The notes below the pieces were generated by a model. That model searched no databases and was not told where the DNA came from. It saw nothing but the letters and a program-made list of their open reading frames with translations. Position numbers and translations under genes: made by a program. Below are positions 1 through 10,300 of a DNA stretch of 64,000 bases, one piece after another; position 1 is the stretch's first letter; each line of letters starts with the position of its first letter. Source of the DNA: Isochrysis galbana (taxonomy: Eukaryota; Haptophyta; Isochrysidales; Isochrysidaceae); the NCBI GenBank assembly GCA_018136815.1, contig CM030932.1:2897019-2961018 (forward strand), in the 5' to 3' direction.

Positions 1-2
1 AG

Positions 3-1073
3 CGCGAGGCCGGCGCTGATCTATGTGAGCTCAGCAAGAATTTGGTTCGCGCCTACATCCGCAAGCTTGGCGATTCCGCGGTTGACTCCACCAACGTGTG
101 GGATCATCCAAACATGGCCCATGAGATCAACCAGAGGTTCGAAGAAATCATCCGGAACGATAAGGTTGATCCTCAGCGCGGCGTCGATAATGCTATTAAA
201 TTTGCGGAGGTGCTCGCGGAGACTCGTTTCCGCGTAGAGAACCACGAGCTAGGGCGGTCGGCGCTCTCGTGCGTCAACCTCTGCCAACGGTACCTCAGCC
301 CTTACGAGCAGGCCCGGGTGAAGCGTCATCAATCCCGGCCCTCGACGAAGCAAACCGTGGCTAGCGTACGCACTAAAGCCTCAGGCGAGGCAAAGAACGA
401 GACTTCCTCGTCCCAGAAGACCGCTTCGACCACGGACATGGTCGCCGCCGTGCAGGCAGCCGTCCAAGCCACCGTGGCGGAAGCTCTTCGCGGACAGGGA
501 CACTCGCCTGCTTCGAAGCCTGATTATCGGGCTGCTGCACCGCCGGCAAGTTACCACTCCAACTCGCCGTTGCCGGCTATACTGACCGATCCACCGGGTC
601 GAAAGGGAGGCTCGTCTCGGCCGCCCAGCCGTCGCTGCGATCCGCCGGCGAACGGCCAAGGGCTACCGCCCGATTTGGGCGTATCCCGGTGGACGCCCGA
701 GCTTTGGAATCGGGCCCGAGCCCGCTTCTGGGCCGTAGCAGGCTATGCCAAGCACCCAAGGGTCTCGGCGGCGCTAGCGAAGTGCCGACCGGCCGATAAT
801 TCAATGGAAACTCCACGGACGGACGATATCAATAGGGGAATCACCGAATGGACGAACGAAAACGGCTGTGCCTTCTGCGCTTTCCGACCTCAAGCTCCTC
901 CTGGCACTCCATCCAGCGAAGCCTGGAAATATGGCACGGGAGACGGTGCTCACAACCCCGTCATCTGTCAGCCATATATCCGCTTTCTGTGTGAGGCTGG
1001 CTGCGGAGAGTGCGGATCGGACGAGCACATTCATAAGCTTCTTCGCTCGATGGTCCGGGTTAAGCCTCAGTAG
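3..1073 (+). CDS. Retrotransposon Gag, C-terminal part
   Basis: Open from the window edge to a TAG at 1071-1073; the true start lies outside the window. Gag is the structural protein that packages element RNA into particles in the cytoplasm. Visible features are a helical N-terminal part, a low-complexity Ser/Ala/Pro linker, and a C-terminal Cys/His cluster (C-x2-C early, then C-x3-C-x2-C-x4-H-x-H). The last cluster resembles a zinc knuckle, C-x2-C-x4-H-x4-C, but Leu takes the place of the final Cys. The same protein is frame-broken in the downstream copy at three one-base indels. After the TAG the same frame stays open for about 140 codons, which matters for how pol is expressed. Assignment as Gag rests on position before pol and the Cys/His motif. 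Confidence 0.7.
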   Translation, partial: REAGADLCELSKNLVRAYIRKLGDSAVDSTNVWDHPNMAHEINQRFEEIIRNDKVDPQRGVDNAIKFAEVLAETRFRVENHELGRSALSCVNLCQRYLSPYEQARVKRHQSRPSTKQTVASVRTKASGEAKNETSSSQKTASTTDMVAAVQAAVQATVAEALRGQGHSPASKPDYRAAAPPASYHSNSPLPAILTDPPGRKGGSSRPPSRRCDPPANGQGLPPDLGVSRWTPELWNRARARFWAVAGYAKHPRVSAALAKCRPADNSMETPRTDDINRGITEWTNENGCAFCAFRPQAPPGTPSSEAWKYGTGDGAHNPVICQPYIRFLCEAGCGECGSDEHIHKLLRSMVRVKPQ

Positions 1074-1440
1074 GGGTCCGGCGGGGTCCCCGTCCTTCAA
1101 ACCCTGGCGGAGAACATCGCGGGCGGTGGGCCCGAACGCCACCACCACCATCCCGATCCGATCCCTACGCCGCTTGGGGAGAAGAGCTGTCGACGCGGCG
1201 ATTCTCCCCCTGTCTCTAGCTCTATTCAGTCCTCGACGGTGGGAGCCGCCTCGCCGGCTGAAGCCCCCGCCGAACGGCTATCTCGGAAGCCGGAGTCGAC
1301 ACTTGACCCGGGCTCCTGGAAACAGGTTTGCCCCGGAGATAGTCGCGACCCGACTCTCCGAAATTCGTGTACGTCTACAAGTTCTTCTATTACTCCGCAC
1401 GCTATTAGGATGTTAGGGCCGATTCTCGCTCGCTGCCCTC

Positions 1441-4400
1441 TTGGAATCTATTTCTACGGATACTATGCTGTCTTCGGTTTCTTCAAATTCGCCTAGGTCT
1501 TTCGACGCATCTTCATCCCTGGATTCACCCCCCGACGGCCCTGCCCAAGGGGGTGGGCTAGGTGGATTCGACGCGTCTTCGGTCTCTTCGTTTCGTAAAC
1601 AATCAGTTGTGAAGCCCTCGAGGGCTGTCGACTCGGTATCATCTTCTGCTCTAGGTTCTATGGATAGGTCCGACGTGGCCGCTGCCGCGTCCGAAAACGT
1701 TGTTGCTGCTTTACCTGTTTCTGCTCTTTCCCGGCGGGACCCCACTGGAGACCTCTCTCCCAAGGGCCATAGCCGGAGCCGCTCTGCGGACGAATCGTCG
1801 TTGTCTACCGTAGGTTCTCGTGCTGTTGAGGCGGAGACTAGTGTCTCCTCTTCACCTCTCTCCCCGGTTCGTTATATTTCTCCGTCGTCGTGTTCATTCT
1901 CTCGTCTCGAAGTTGCACCCGTTCTCGTTTCTGATCTGGTTCCCGACCCGGAAGGGTCGGCTTCCGGAGTCAATGAAGATGAAGGTTCCAAGGGAGCTGC
2001 GGCTTTCCGCGCTCACGCCGTGGCCACCGCAGACTCGGGAGACGCAGGGGCCGTCGACTACGATCCCTCGTCGCGCACCATACGGACGCCGGCGTCTCCT
2101 CTTTCTCTCGGCTCTCCGGAGGATCCCCGTTCCAGGGATCGCCCGCCGGAGCCAACCCCCTTCAGGTCTAGCCCACCGAAACTCGAGGGCGACGACCTCC
2201 TTCCCCTGAATTCCGTTGCCGAGGCCATCCACCGGATCGCCGTGGTTGGTTGTTCCTCGGCCGCCAAGTCTACTGCAACTGCCCGCGCCCCTACGCGCGA
2301 GCTCCAAATGTTAGCCGCCTCCCGTGCCCGGGCTAGCGGTTCCTCCGTCATCTTGCCCCGCCATCTCGCCGAAGCTGCTCTAGCCGTGCGGCGGCCGCAC
2401 CGAGCACTCATTCATCACCCTCTGCCGTACTGCCGACGCATTTTGACGAGCTTTGCGCTGAGTTAGCGGCGATCCACGACGCCGTGACGCTCGACGCGGC
2501 CGAGGGGATTCCTCCACCCCGCGTTCTAGTCGTCGGTGAAGCTAGCGGGGTCGTGTCTTCGATGTTCCTACTCGCCGGAGCGCACGTCGCGACGTGCGAT
2601 CTACGACCGTCGGAGATCGACTACATTCCCCACTTCTGCGGAGATGCTCTTCACATTCAAAACCTCGGTTGGGACCTCGTGGTTGCGCATCCGCCGTGCA
2701 CGTATTTGTCGGCGGTGAGTTGCCAGTGGCTCGATCGGGAGCCGGGACGACGCCAGGCTCTCGAATCCGCCGCTAGAGTCTTCCTCGCCATGGCAAGCGC
2801 CGACGCGCCTTTCGTTGCCGTCGAAAATCCTCGAATGCACGCGGAAGCCTCTGCCTTAGTCGGGGGGTTGCGACCGCGGCAGTTTGTGCAGCCGTGGCAG
2901 CACGGCACGGGCCATCAAAAGCAACTGGCCTGTACCTGACGGCTTCACTCCCGTCCTTGCAGCCTTCGAAGATTGTCGAGGGACGTCTATCCGCTATGGC
3001 GGATCTATCGCCGTCGCCCCACCGTGGCGCCCTTCGCAGCCGCACCTATGTGGGCATTGCCGGTGCAATGGCGGCCCAGTGGATGCCGGTCTTGCGCCGT
3101 TATGCGCGCGAAGCCAAGGCGTCGCGTTCGCTCGACTTCACGGTGGACTGGGCAATTTCCCAAGCAGCTGCCAGCTTGAGAGAACGCCCTTCGCTTTGCT
3201 CGACCGGTTTCGAGCTGGCTGAGCCGAGGACGGCTCTGGCTCGTTTCATGGAGGGGAGAGGCGAAGCAGCTTCTAGCTCTCACCTCACGCCTCCCAGCGG
3301 TTCGCCAGTGTCTGATTCGGTTGTCGTGATCCCGGACGCAGGCCCCGTTGCCGATGCTTCTCGCCTGCTTCATCAGGAGGACTCGGAAACAAACGTATCG
3401 CAAGACGAGGCCGAGGCGGAAGGAGACCGCTTCCTGCCGTGGGAGTGGCCCATAGAGGACCGCTCTACAACGCCAGGCCCTCCAAACACGGTGAAGAAGC
3501 GCCGCAGCAAGTGGCAGTCTTCGACCGTGATGTAATTTCGGGGTCCATCGGTGGCAGGATGTCACGCCTTCCATCGCCCAAGAAATCGCTGAGCAAGCGG
3601 CAGCTGCGGAGCCGTCGGAACCTCCCATCTTGTCTCGACTGGGCTCTCAAGCATCAATGCACTATCTCCGAGCGCCTCCTTCACGGCTGGCGACGAGGAT
3701 GGCCGAACTGACCAATTCGTTCGTAGCCGAAAGGCCACTCGAAACCTGGGATGCCGGGCCCGACTCGGGAGAAGATGACACGCCCGAGATGCCAGAACAC
3801 CGGAGCATGCAGACCCTCGAGACCAAGCCCTCCGACCCGCCGAAGGAGAGGATACTCCACGGGCACTGTATTGCGATGGGGCTACCGCTAGGGGCCTCAG
3901 TGCGGCCGATTTTCCGAGTTGTCGAAGCTTCCGAAGACAGACTTGCAGAAGTCCCTGGAGAAGAATGGTCACGCCAAATGGATCAACCTCGGCATCCGAC
4001 GGACCGTCGAGGCTAGGCTATGATGGCGTGCCTAACCCTCTAGTTCAGCAAAGGCATCCCCACGCTCCTCGATACCATTCGTGCCGCAGACGGTGCCGCC
4101 GCTATCGAGCGAGTGCCCCACGTCATGAATCTTCTCGTCCAGGCTAGCCTCCAATCCAACCACCCTGTCACCCGGAGCCGGAACCTCACTTCCGGTGGAA
4201 TCTATCGCGGACACTCCGCCGCCGCTCTACCCTCGTCACTGCCTCTATGTCCGCGATCTCGTGGTCTGCCGTGCCGATGGCGACCGCGCAGCTCAAGGGT
4301 TCGTTCTCCCGGACGTTGCCCTCACGGTGAACAGCACCTGGCTGACACTGGAGCGGGCCCGTCAGTAATCACACTGCTCTTCTCGATCGACTACCTGAAG

Positions 4401-4605
4401 ACGCTTGCGTCGAACGCGTATCGGACGCTACCGTCCCCAACCTACATGGGCCGGACGGCCTTCCTCTCATCACTAGGGGCCGGGCTAGCCTCGTCTTCTC
4501 CTTGTCCGGTCGCCTCTTCCGTCATTCGTTCGCGGTCATCGAAGGAAACGCGATGCTTCTGCTCGGGAACGATTTTTTGGCCGCCCACTCCGCTACCATT
4601 TCTTC
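1441..4605 (+). pseudogene. Frame-broken pol fragment
   Basis: This matches codons from the Pol start through the aspartic protease region of the downstream intact frame, but is cut into pieces by about a dozen one-base indels (for example near 2400, 2930, 3527, 3645 and 3830). Pieces of the Ser-rich leader, the methyltransferase-like domain (about 2500-3080) and the protease (about 4330-4605) are recognisable. No full product can be made as it is written. Because the lesions are homopolymer-like, they may be sequencing errors and not true decay. Confidence 0.8.
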
Positions 4606-4705
4606 NNNNNNNNNNNNNNNNNNNNNNNNNNNNNNNNNNNNNNNNNNNNNNNNNNNNNNNNNNNNNNNNNNNNNNNNNNNNNNNNNNNNNNNNNNNNNNN
4701 NNNNN
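4606..4705. other. Assembly gap (100 N)
   Basis: A run of exactly 100 N, the usual placeholder for a gap of unknown size. It separates the truncated duplicate from the main element and hides the 5' LTR and the Gag N-terminus of the main element. Confidence 0.99.
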
Positions 4706-7060
4706 CGGGTGCAATTACAGTGGGCCATGGTGGAGCATGACCCTCTCCCACATGAGGCCAACTTCAGTGCCGCTGAGCTGGCCAATGAGTGGAGGAAGGC
4801 CCCCTCCCTCTGATTCAGTTTGACCCACCTCCTCACCTTCGAGATGATGAGTCTGAGGGTCGGTGAAGGGGAGGGGATCAGCTTCGAGCCCCGCTACCGG
4901 GACTATGCCCCGCCGTCATCAAAAGGGTCCTTGATCAAGAGATCACCCCGATCGAGACGGCCGCGGCGCGTCAGGATGCGGAAATGGCAAGGCTTCAAGC
5001 GCAGACCAACACCCTAAAAGGGGCTGTGGAGCGCCTGCAGTCATCCCTTGCCGCGGCAGAGGCGAGGGAGGGGCTTCTCCGGGATCAAGTTGAAGCAGGG
5101 TTCAAAGCCCTGACTCAGCTACTCCAAGCCCGCCAAGAGCCCGCTTCAAGTCCGTCCATGGATCGGACCGAGGCGGCTGCGGATTCTGCTAGGCCGGTTC
5201 AGAGGGAACCACCATGGGCGAGCCTCCTGCTCTAGACCCAAAGGGCCACGCCTCTCCGGCTTCTAGGGTTCCACGGTCGGCGTACCCGACCTCCAAATCG
5301 GAACCCCGCCGCCAGGATCAGAGCCTTTACCGGGGCCCGACCCCGATGGTGCCGTTCCGCCACCCTCGCGACCCCTGCCTTGCGGTGGGGATGGATGAGC
5401 GAGAGGCAGTTGTAAGCGAGTGGAAAAATCTCCTCGCCCTGCCCTCACGCGATCTGGCCGCCCTTTACCGCGACTCCGACGAGCATGAGCTCATCCACAC
5501 CATTTTGAAGAGCAACCTCTCCCTGGCGGGCAACGTTTGGCATTGCCGAATTTTCATGGAGGAGGACCACTTGCTCAAATGGGTGCGTAGCCGCTTCTCA
5601 GCCGAGCAAACCCTTCACCATCAGGTCAGGATGGGCAAAGAGCTTTCGGAGCTCCGCTTCCAAAGGCCCTCGCCTCCGATAACGTTCAAACCGCGGCGAC
5701 AGCCTGGAATGAATTTCGGCTAACTCTCATCAAGCCGTTGGAGCGGGCACTAGCGCTCGGCTGCGATCATCGCGAAATATTTACCTCCCTCCTCGCGGCA
5801 GCCGGAGCCAATTCCAGCGGCAATTCCCGCATCTTCGCCTTCCTCCTCGATCTAGTGGAGGACCGCGCCCTCGCTCTCAATCCTGTCCTCGCTGCTGACG
5901 TCCTTCTTCGCAAATGCGACGGGACCTTCGCAAACGGGGCCGATGGTTTCGCGAAAGACTCGGCGTCGATGGAGTGGGACCGCATGAGGGAGCGCGAGGC
6001 CGGCGCTGATCTATGTGAGCTCAGCAAGAATTTGGTTCGCGCCTACATCCGCAAGCTTGGCGATTCCGCGGTTGACTCCACCAACGTGTGGGATCATCCA
6101 AACATGGCCCATGAGATCAACCAGAGGTTCGAAGAAATCATCCGGAACGATAAGGTTGATCCTCAGCGCGGCGTCGATAATGCTATTAAATTTGCGGAGG
6201 TGCTCGCGAGACTCGTTTCCGCGTAGAGAACCACGAGCTAGGGCGGTCGCGCTCTCGTGCGTCAACCTCTGCCAACGGTACCTCAGCCCTTACGAGCAGG
6301 CCCGGGTGAAGCGTCATCAATCCCGGCCCTCGACGAAGCAAACCGTGGCTAGCGTACGCACTAAAGCCTCAGGCGAGGCAAAGAACGAGACTTCCTCGTC
6401 CCAGAAGACCGCTTCGACCACGGACATGGTCGCCGCCGTGCAGGCAGCCGTCCAAGCCACCGTGGCGGAAGCTCTTCGCGGACAGGGACACTCGCCTGCT
6501 TCGAAGCCTGATTATCGGGCTGCTGCACCGCCGGCAAGTTACCACTCCAACTCGCCGTTGCCGGCTATACTGACCGATCCACCGGGTCGAAAGGGAGGCT
6601 CGTCTCGGCGCCCAGCCGTCGCTGCGATCCGCCGGCGAACGGCCAAGGGCTACCGCCCGATTTGGGCGTATCCCGGTGGACGCCCGAGCTTTGGAATCGG
6701 GCCCGAGCCCGCTTCTGGGCCGTAGCAGGCTATGCCAAGCACCCAAGGGTCTCGGCGGCGCTAGCGAAGTGCCGACCGGCCGATAATTCAATGGAAACTC
6801 CACGGACGGACGATATCAATAGGGGAATCACCGAATGGACGAACGAAAACGGCTGTGCCTTCTGCGCTTTCCGACCTCAAGCTCCTCCTGGCACTCCATC
6901 CAGCGAAGCCTGGAAATATGGCACGGGAGACGGTGCTCACAACCCCGTCATCTGTCAGCCATATATCCGCTTTCTGTGTGAGGCTGGCTGCGGAGAGTGC
7001 GGATCGGACGAGCACATTCATAAGCTTCTTCGCTCGATGGTCCGGGTTAAGCCTCAGTAG
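4706..7060 (+). pseudogene. Retrotransposon Gag, frame-broken copy
   Basis: Coding signal runs in several frames: 4706-4810, about 4984-5235 (a coiled-coil segment rich in Leu, Gln and Ala), 5214-5723, 5738-6206 and then 6250-7060, ending at a TAG at 7058-7060. The last 1.07 kb is the same protein as the partial Gag at 3-1073, with one-base deletions near 6208, 6250 and 6608 where the other copy is intact. The predicted product is a coiled-coil capsid-type protein ending in a Cys/His-rich cluster. The N-terminus is missing in the N gap. Frame breaks may be errors, because the two copies repair each other's lesions. Confidence 0.65.
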
Positions 7061-7395
7061 GGGTCCGGCGGGGTCCCCGTCCTTCAAACCCTGGCGGAGA
7101 ACATCGCGGGCGGTGGGCCCGAACGCCACCACCACCATCCCGATCCGATCCCTACGCCGCTTGGGGAGAAGAGCTGTCGACGCGGCGATTCTCCCCCTGT
7201 CTCTAGCTCTATTCAGTCCTCGACGGTGGGAGCCGCCTCGCCGGCTGAAGCCCCCGCCGAACGGCTATCTCGGAAGCCGGAGTCGACACTTGACCCGGGC
7301 TCCTGGAAACAGGTTTGCCCCGGAGATAGTCGCGACCCGACTCTCCGAATTCGTGTACGTCTACAAGTTCTTCTATTACTCCGCACGCTATTAGG

Positions 7396-10300
7396 ATGTT
7401 AGGGGCCGATTCTCGCTCGCTGCCCCTCTTGGAATCTATTTCTACGGATACTATGCTGTCTTCGGTTTCTTCAAATTCGCCTAGGTCTTTCGACGCATCT
7501 TCATCCCTGGATTCACCCCCCGACGGCCCTGCCCAAGGGGGTGGGCTAGGTGGATTCGACGCGTCTTCGGTCTCTTCGTTTCGTAAACAATCAGTTGTGA
7601 AGCCCTCGAGGGCTGTCGACTCGGTATCATCTTCTGCTCTAGGTTCTATGGATAGGTCCGACGTGGCCGCTGCCGCGTCCGAAAACGTTGTTGCTGCTTT
7701 ACCTGTTTCTGCTCTTTCCCGGCGGGACCCCACTGGAGACCTCTCTCCCAAGGGCCATAGCCGGAGCCGCTCTGCGGACGAATCGTCGTTGTCTACCGTA
7801 GGTTCTCGTGCTGTTGAGGCGGAGACTAGTGTCTCCTCTTCACCTCTCTCCCCGGTTCGTTATATTTCTCCGTCGTCGTGTTCATTCTCTCGTCTCGAAG
7901 TTGCACCCGTTCTCGTTTCTGATCTGGTTCCCGACCCGGAAGGGTCGGCTTCCGGAGTCAATGAAGATGAAGGTTCCAAGGGAGCTGCGGCTTTCCGCGC
8001 TCACGCCGTGGCCACCGCAGACTCGGGAGACGCAGGGGCCGTCGACTACGATCCCTCGTCGCGCACCATACGGACGCCGGCGTCTCCTCTTTCTCTCGGC
8101 TCTCCGGAGGATCCCCGTTCCAGGGATCGCCCGCCGGAGCCAACCCCCTTCAGGTCTAGCCCACCGAAACTCGAGGGCGACGACCTCCTTCCCCTGAATT
8201 CCGTTGCCGAGGCCATCCACCGGATCGCCGTGGTTGGTTGTTCCTCGGCCGCCAAGTCTACTGCAACTGCCCGCGCCCCTACGCGCGAGCTCCAAATGTT
8301 AGCCGCCTCCCGTGCCCGGGCTAGCGGTTCCTCCGTCATCTTGCCCCGCCATCTCGCCGAAGCTGCTCTAGCCGTGCGGCGGCCGCACGCGAGCACTCAT
8401 TCATCACCCTCTGCCGTACTGCCGACGCATTTTGACGAGCTTTGCGCTGAGTTAGCGGCGATCCACGACGCCGTGACGCTCGACGCGGCCGAGGGGATTC
8501 CTCCACCCCGCGTTCTAGTCGTCGGTGAAGCTAGCGGGGTCGTGTCTTCGATGTTCCTACTCGCCGGAGCGCACGTCGCGACGTGCGATCTACGACCGTC
8601 GGAGATCGACTACATTCCCCACTTCTGCGGAGATGCTCTTCACATTCAAAACCTCGGTTGGGACCTCGTGGTTGCGCATCCGCCGTGCACGTATTTGTCG
8701 GCGGTGAGTTGCCAGTGGCTCGATCGGGAGCCGGGACGACGCCAGGCTCTCGAATCCGCCGCTAGAGTCTTCCTCGCCATGGCAAGCGCCGACGCGCCTT
8801 TCGTTGCCGTCGAAAATCCTCGAATGCACGCGGAAGCCTCTGCCTTAGTCGGGGGGTTGCGACCGCGGCAGTTTGTGCAGCCGTGGCAGCACGGCACGGG
8901 CCATCAAAAAGCAACTGGCCTGTACCTGACGGCTTCACTCCCGTCCTTGCAGCCTTCGAAGATTGTCGAGGGACGTCTATCCGCTATGGCGGATCTATCG
9001 CCGTCGCCCCACCGTGGCGCCCTTCGCAGCCGCACCTATGTGGGCATTGCCGGTGCAATGGCGGCCCAGTGGATGCCGGTCTTGCGCCGTTATGCGCGCG
9101 AAGCCAAGGCGTCGCGTTCGCTCGACTTCACGGTGGACTGGGCAATTTCCCAAGCAGCTGCCAGCTTGAGAGAACGCCCTTCGCTTTGCTCGACCGGTTT
9201 CGAGCTGGCTGAGCCGAGGACGGCTCTGGCTCGTTTCATGGAGGGGAGAGGCGAAGCAGCTTCTAGCTCTCACCTCACGCCTCCCAGCGGTTCGCCAGTG
9301 TCTGATTCGGTTGTCGTGATCCCGGACGCAGGCCCCGTTGCCGATGCTTCTCGCCTGCTTCATCAGGAGGACTCGGAAACAAACGTATCGCAAGACGAGG
9401 CCGAGGCGGAAGGAGACCGCTTCCTGCCGTGGGAGTGGCCCATAGAGGACCGCTCTACAACGCCAGGCCCTCCAAACACGGTGAAGAAGCGCCGCAGCAA
9501 GTGGCAGGTCTTCGACCGTGATGTAATTTCGGGGGTCCATCGGTGGCAGGATGTCACGCCTTCCATCGCCCAAGAAATCGCTGAGCAAGCGGCAGCTGCG
9601 GAGCCGTCGGAACCTCCCATCTTGTCTCGACTGGGCTCTCAAGGCATCAATGCACTATCTCCGAGCGCCTCCTTCACGGCTGGCGACGAGGGAGTGGCCG
9701 AACTGACCAATTCGTTCGTAGCCGAAAGGCCACTCGAAACCTGGGATGCCGGGCCCGACTCGGGAGAAGATGACACGCCCGAGATGCCAGAACACCGGAG
9801 CATGCAGACCCTCGAGACCAAGCCCTCCGACGCCGCCGAAGGAGAGGATACTCCACGGGCACTGTATTGCGATGGGGCTACCGCTAGGGGCCTCAGTGCG
9901 GCCGGATTTTCCGAGTTGTCGAAGCTTCCGAAGACAGACTTGCAGAAGTCCCTGGAGAAGGAATGGTCACGCCAAATGGATCAACCTCGGCATCCGACGG
10001 ACCGTCGAGGGCTAGGCTATGATGGCGTGCCTAACCCCTCTAGTTCAGCAAAGGCATCCCCACGCTCCTCGATACCATTCGTGCCGCAGACGGTGGCCGC
10101 CGCTATCGAGCGAGTGCCCCACGTCGATGAATCTTCTCCGTCCAGGCTAGCCTCCAATCCAACCACCCTGTCACCCGGAGCCGGAACCTCACTTCCGGTG
10201 GAATCTATCGCGGACACTCCGCCGCCGCTCTACCCTCGTCACTGCCTCTATGTCCGCGATCTCGTGGTCTGCCGTGCCGATGGCGACCGCGCAGCTCAAG

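Larger units (their letters stand above)
1..4605 (+). mobile_element. Truncated duplicate of the chromovirus gag/pol
   Basis: Base 1 matches base 5991 and base 4605 matches about 10608 of the downstream element, so this is a 4.6-kb second copy of the end of gag and the first third of pol. In the stretches compared by eye the copies differ almost entirely by single-base insertions or deletions, mostly in short homopolymers and mostly deletions in this copy. The copy begins at the window edge and stops at the 100-N gap. It is either a separate adjacent element or, more likely, an overlapping low-quality contig end that was not merged. Its gag end is intact here while its pol is broken, the reverse of the downstream copy. 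Confidence 0.85.

Noticed and set aside
7882..9862. Several 100-200 codon minus-strand frames inside pol
   Set aside because: Shadow frames of a GC-rich 2433-codon gene with clear domain content on the plus strand.
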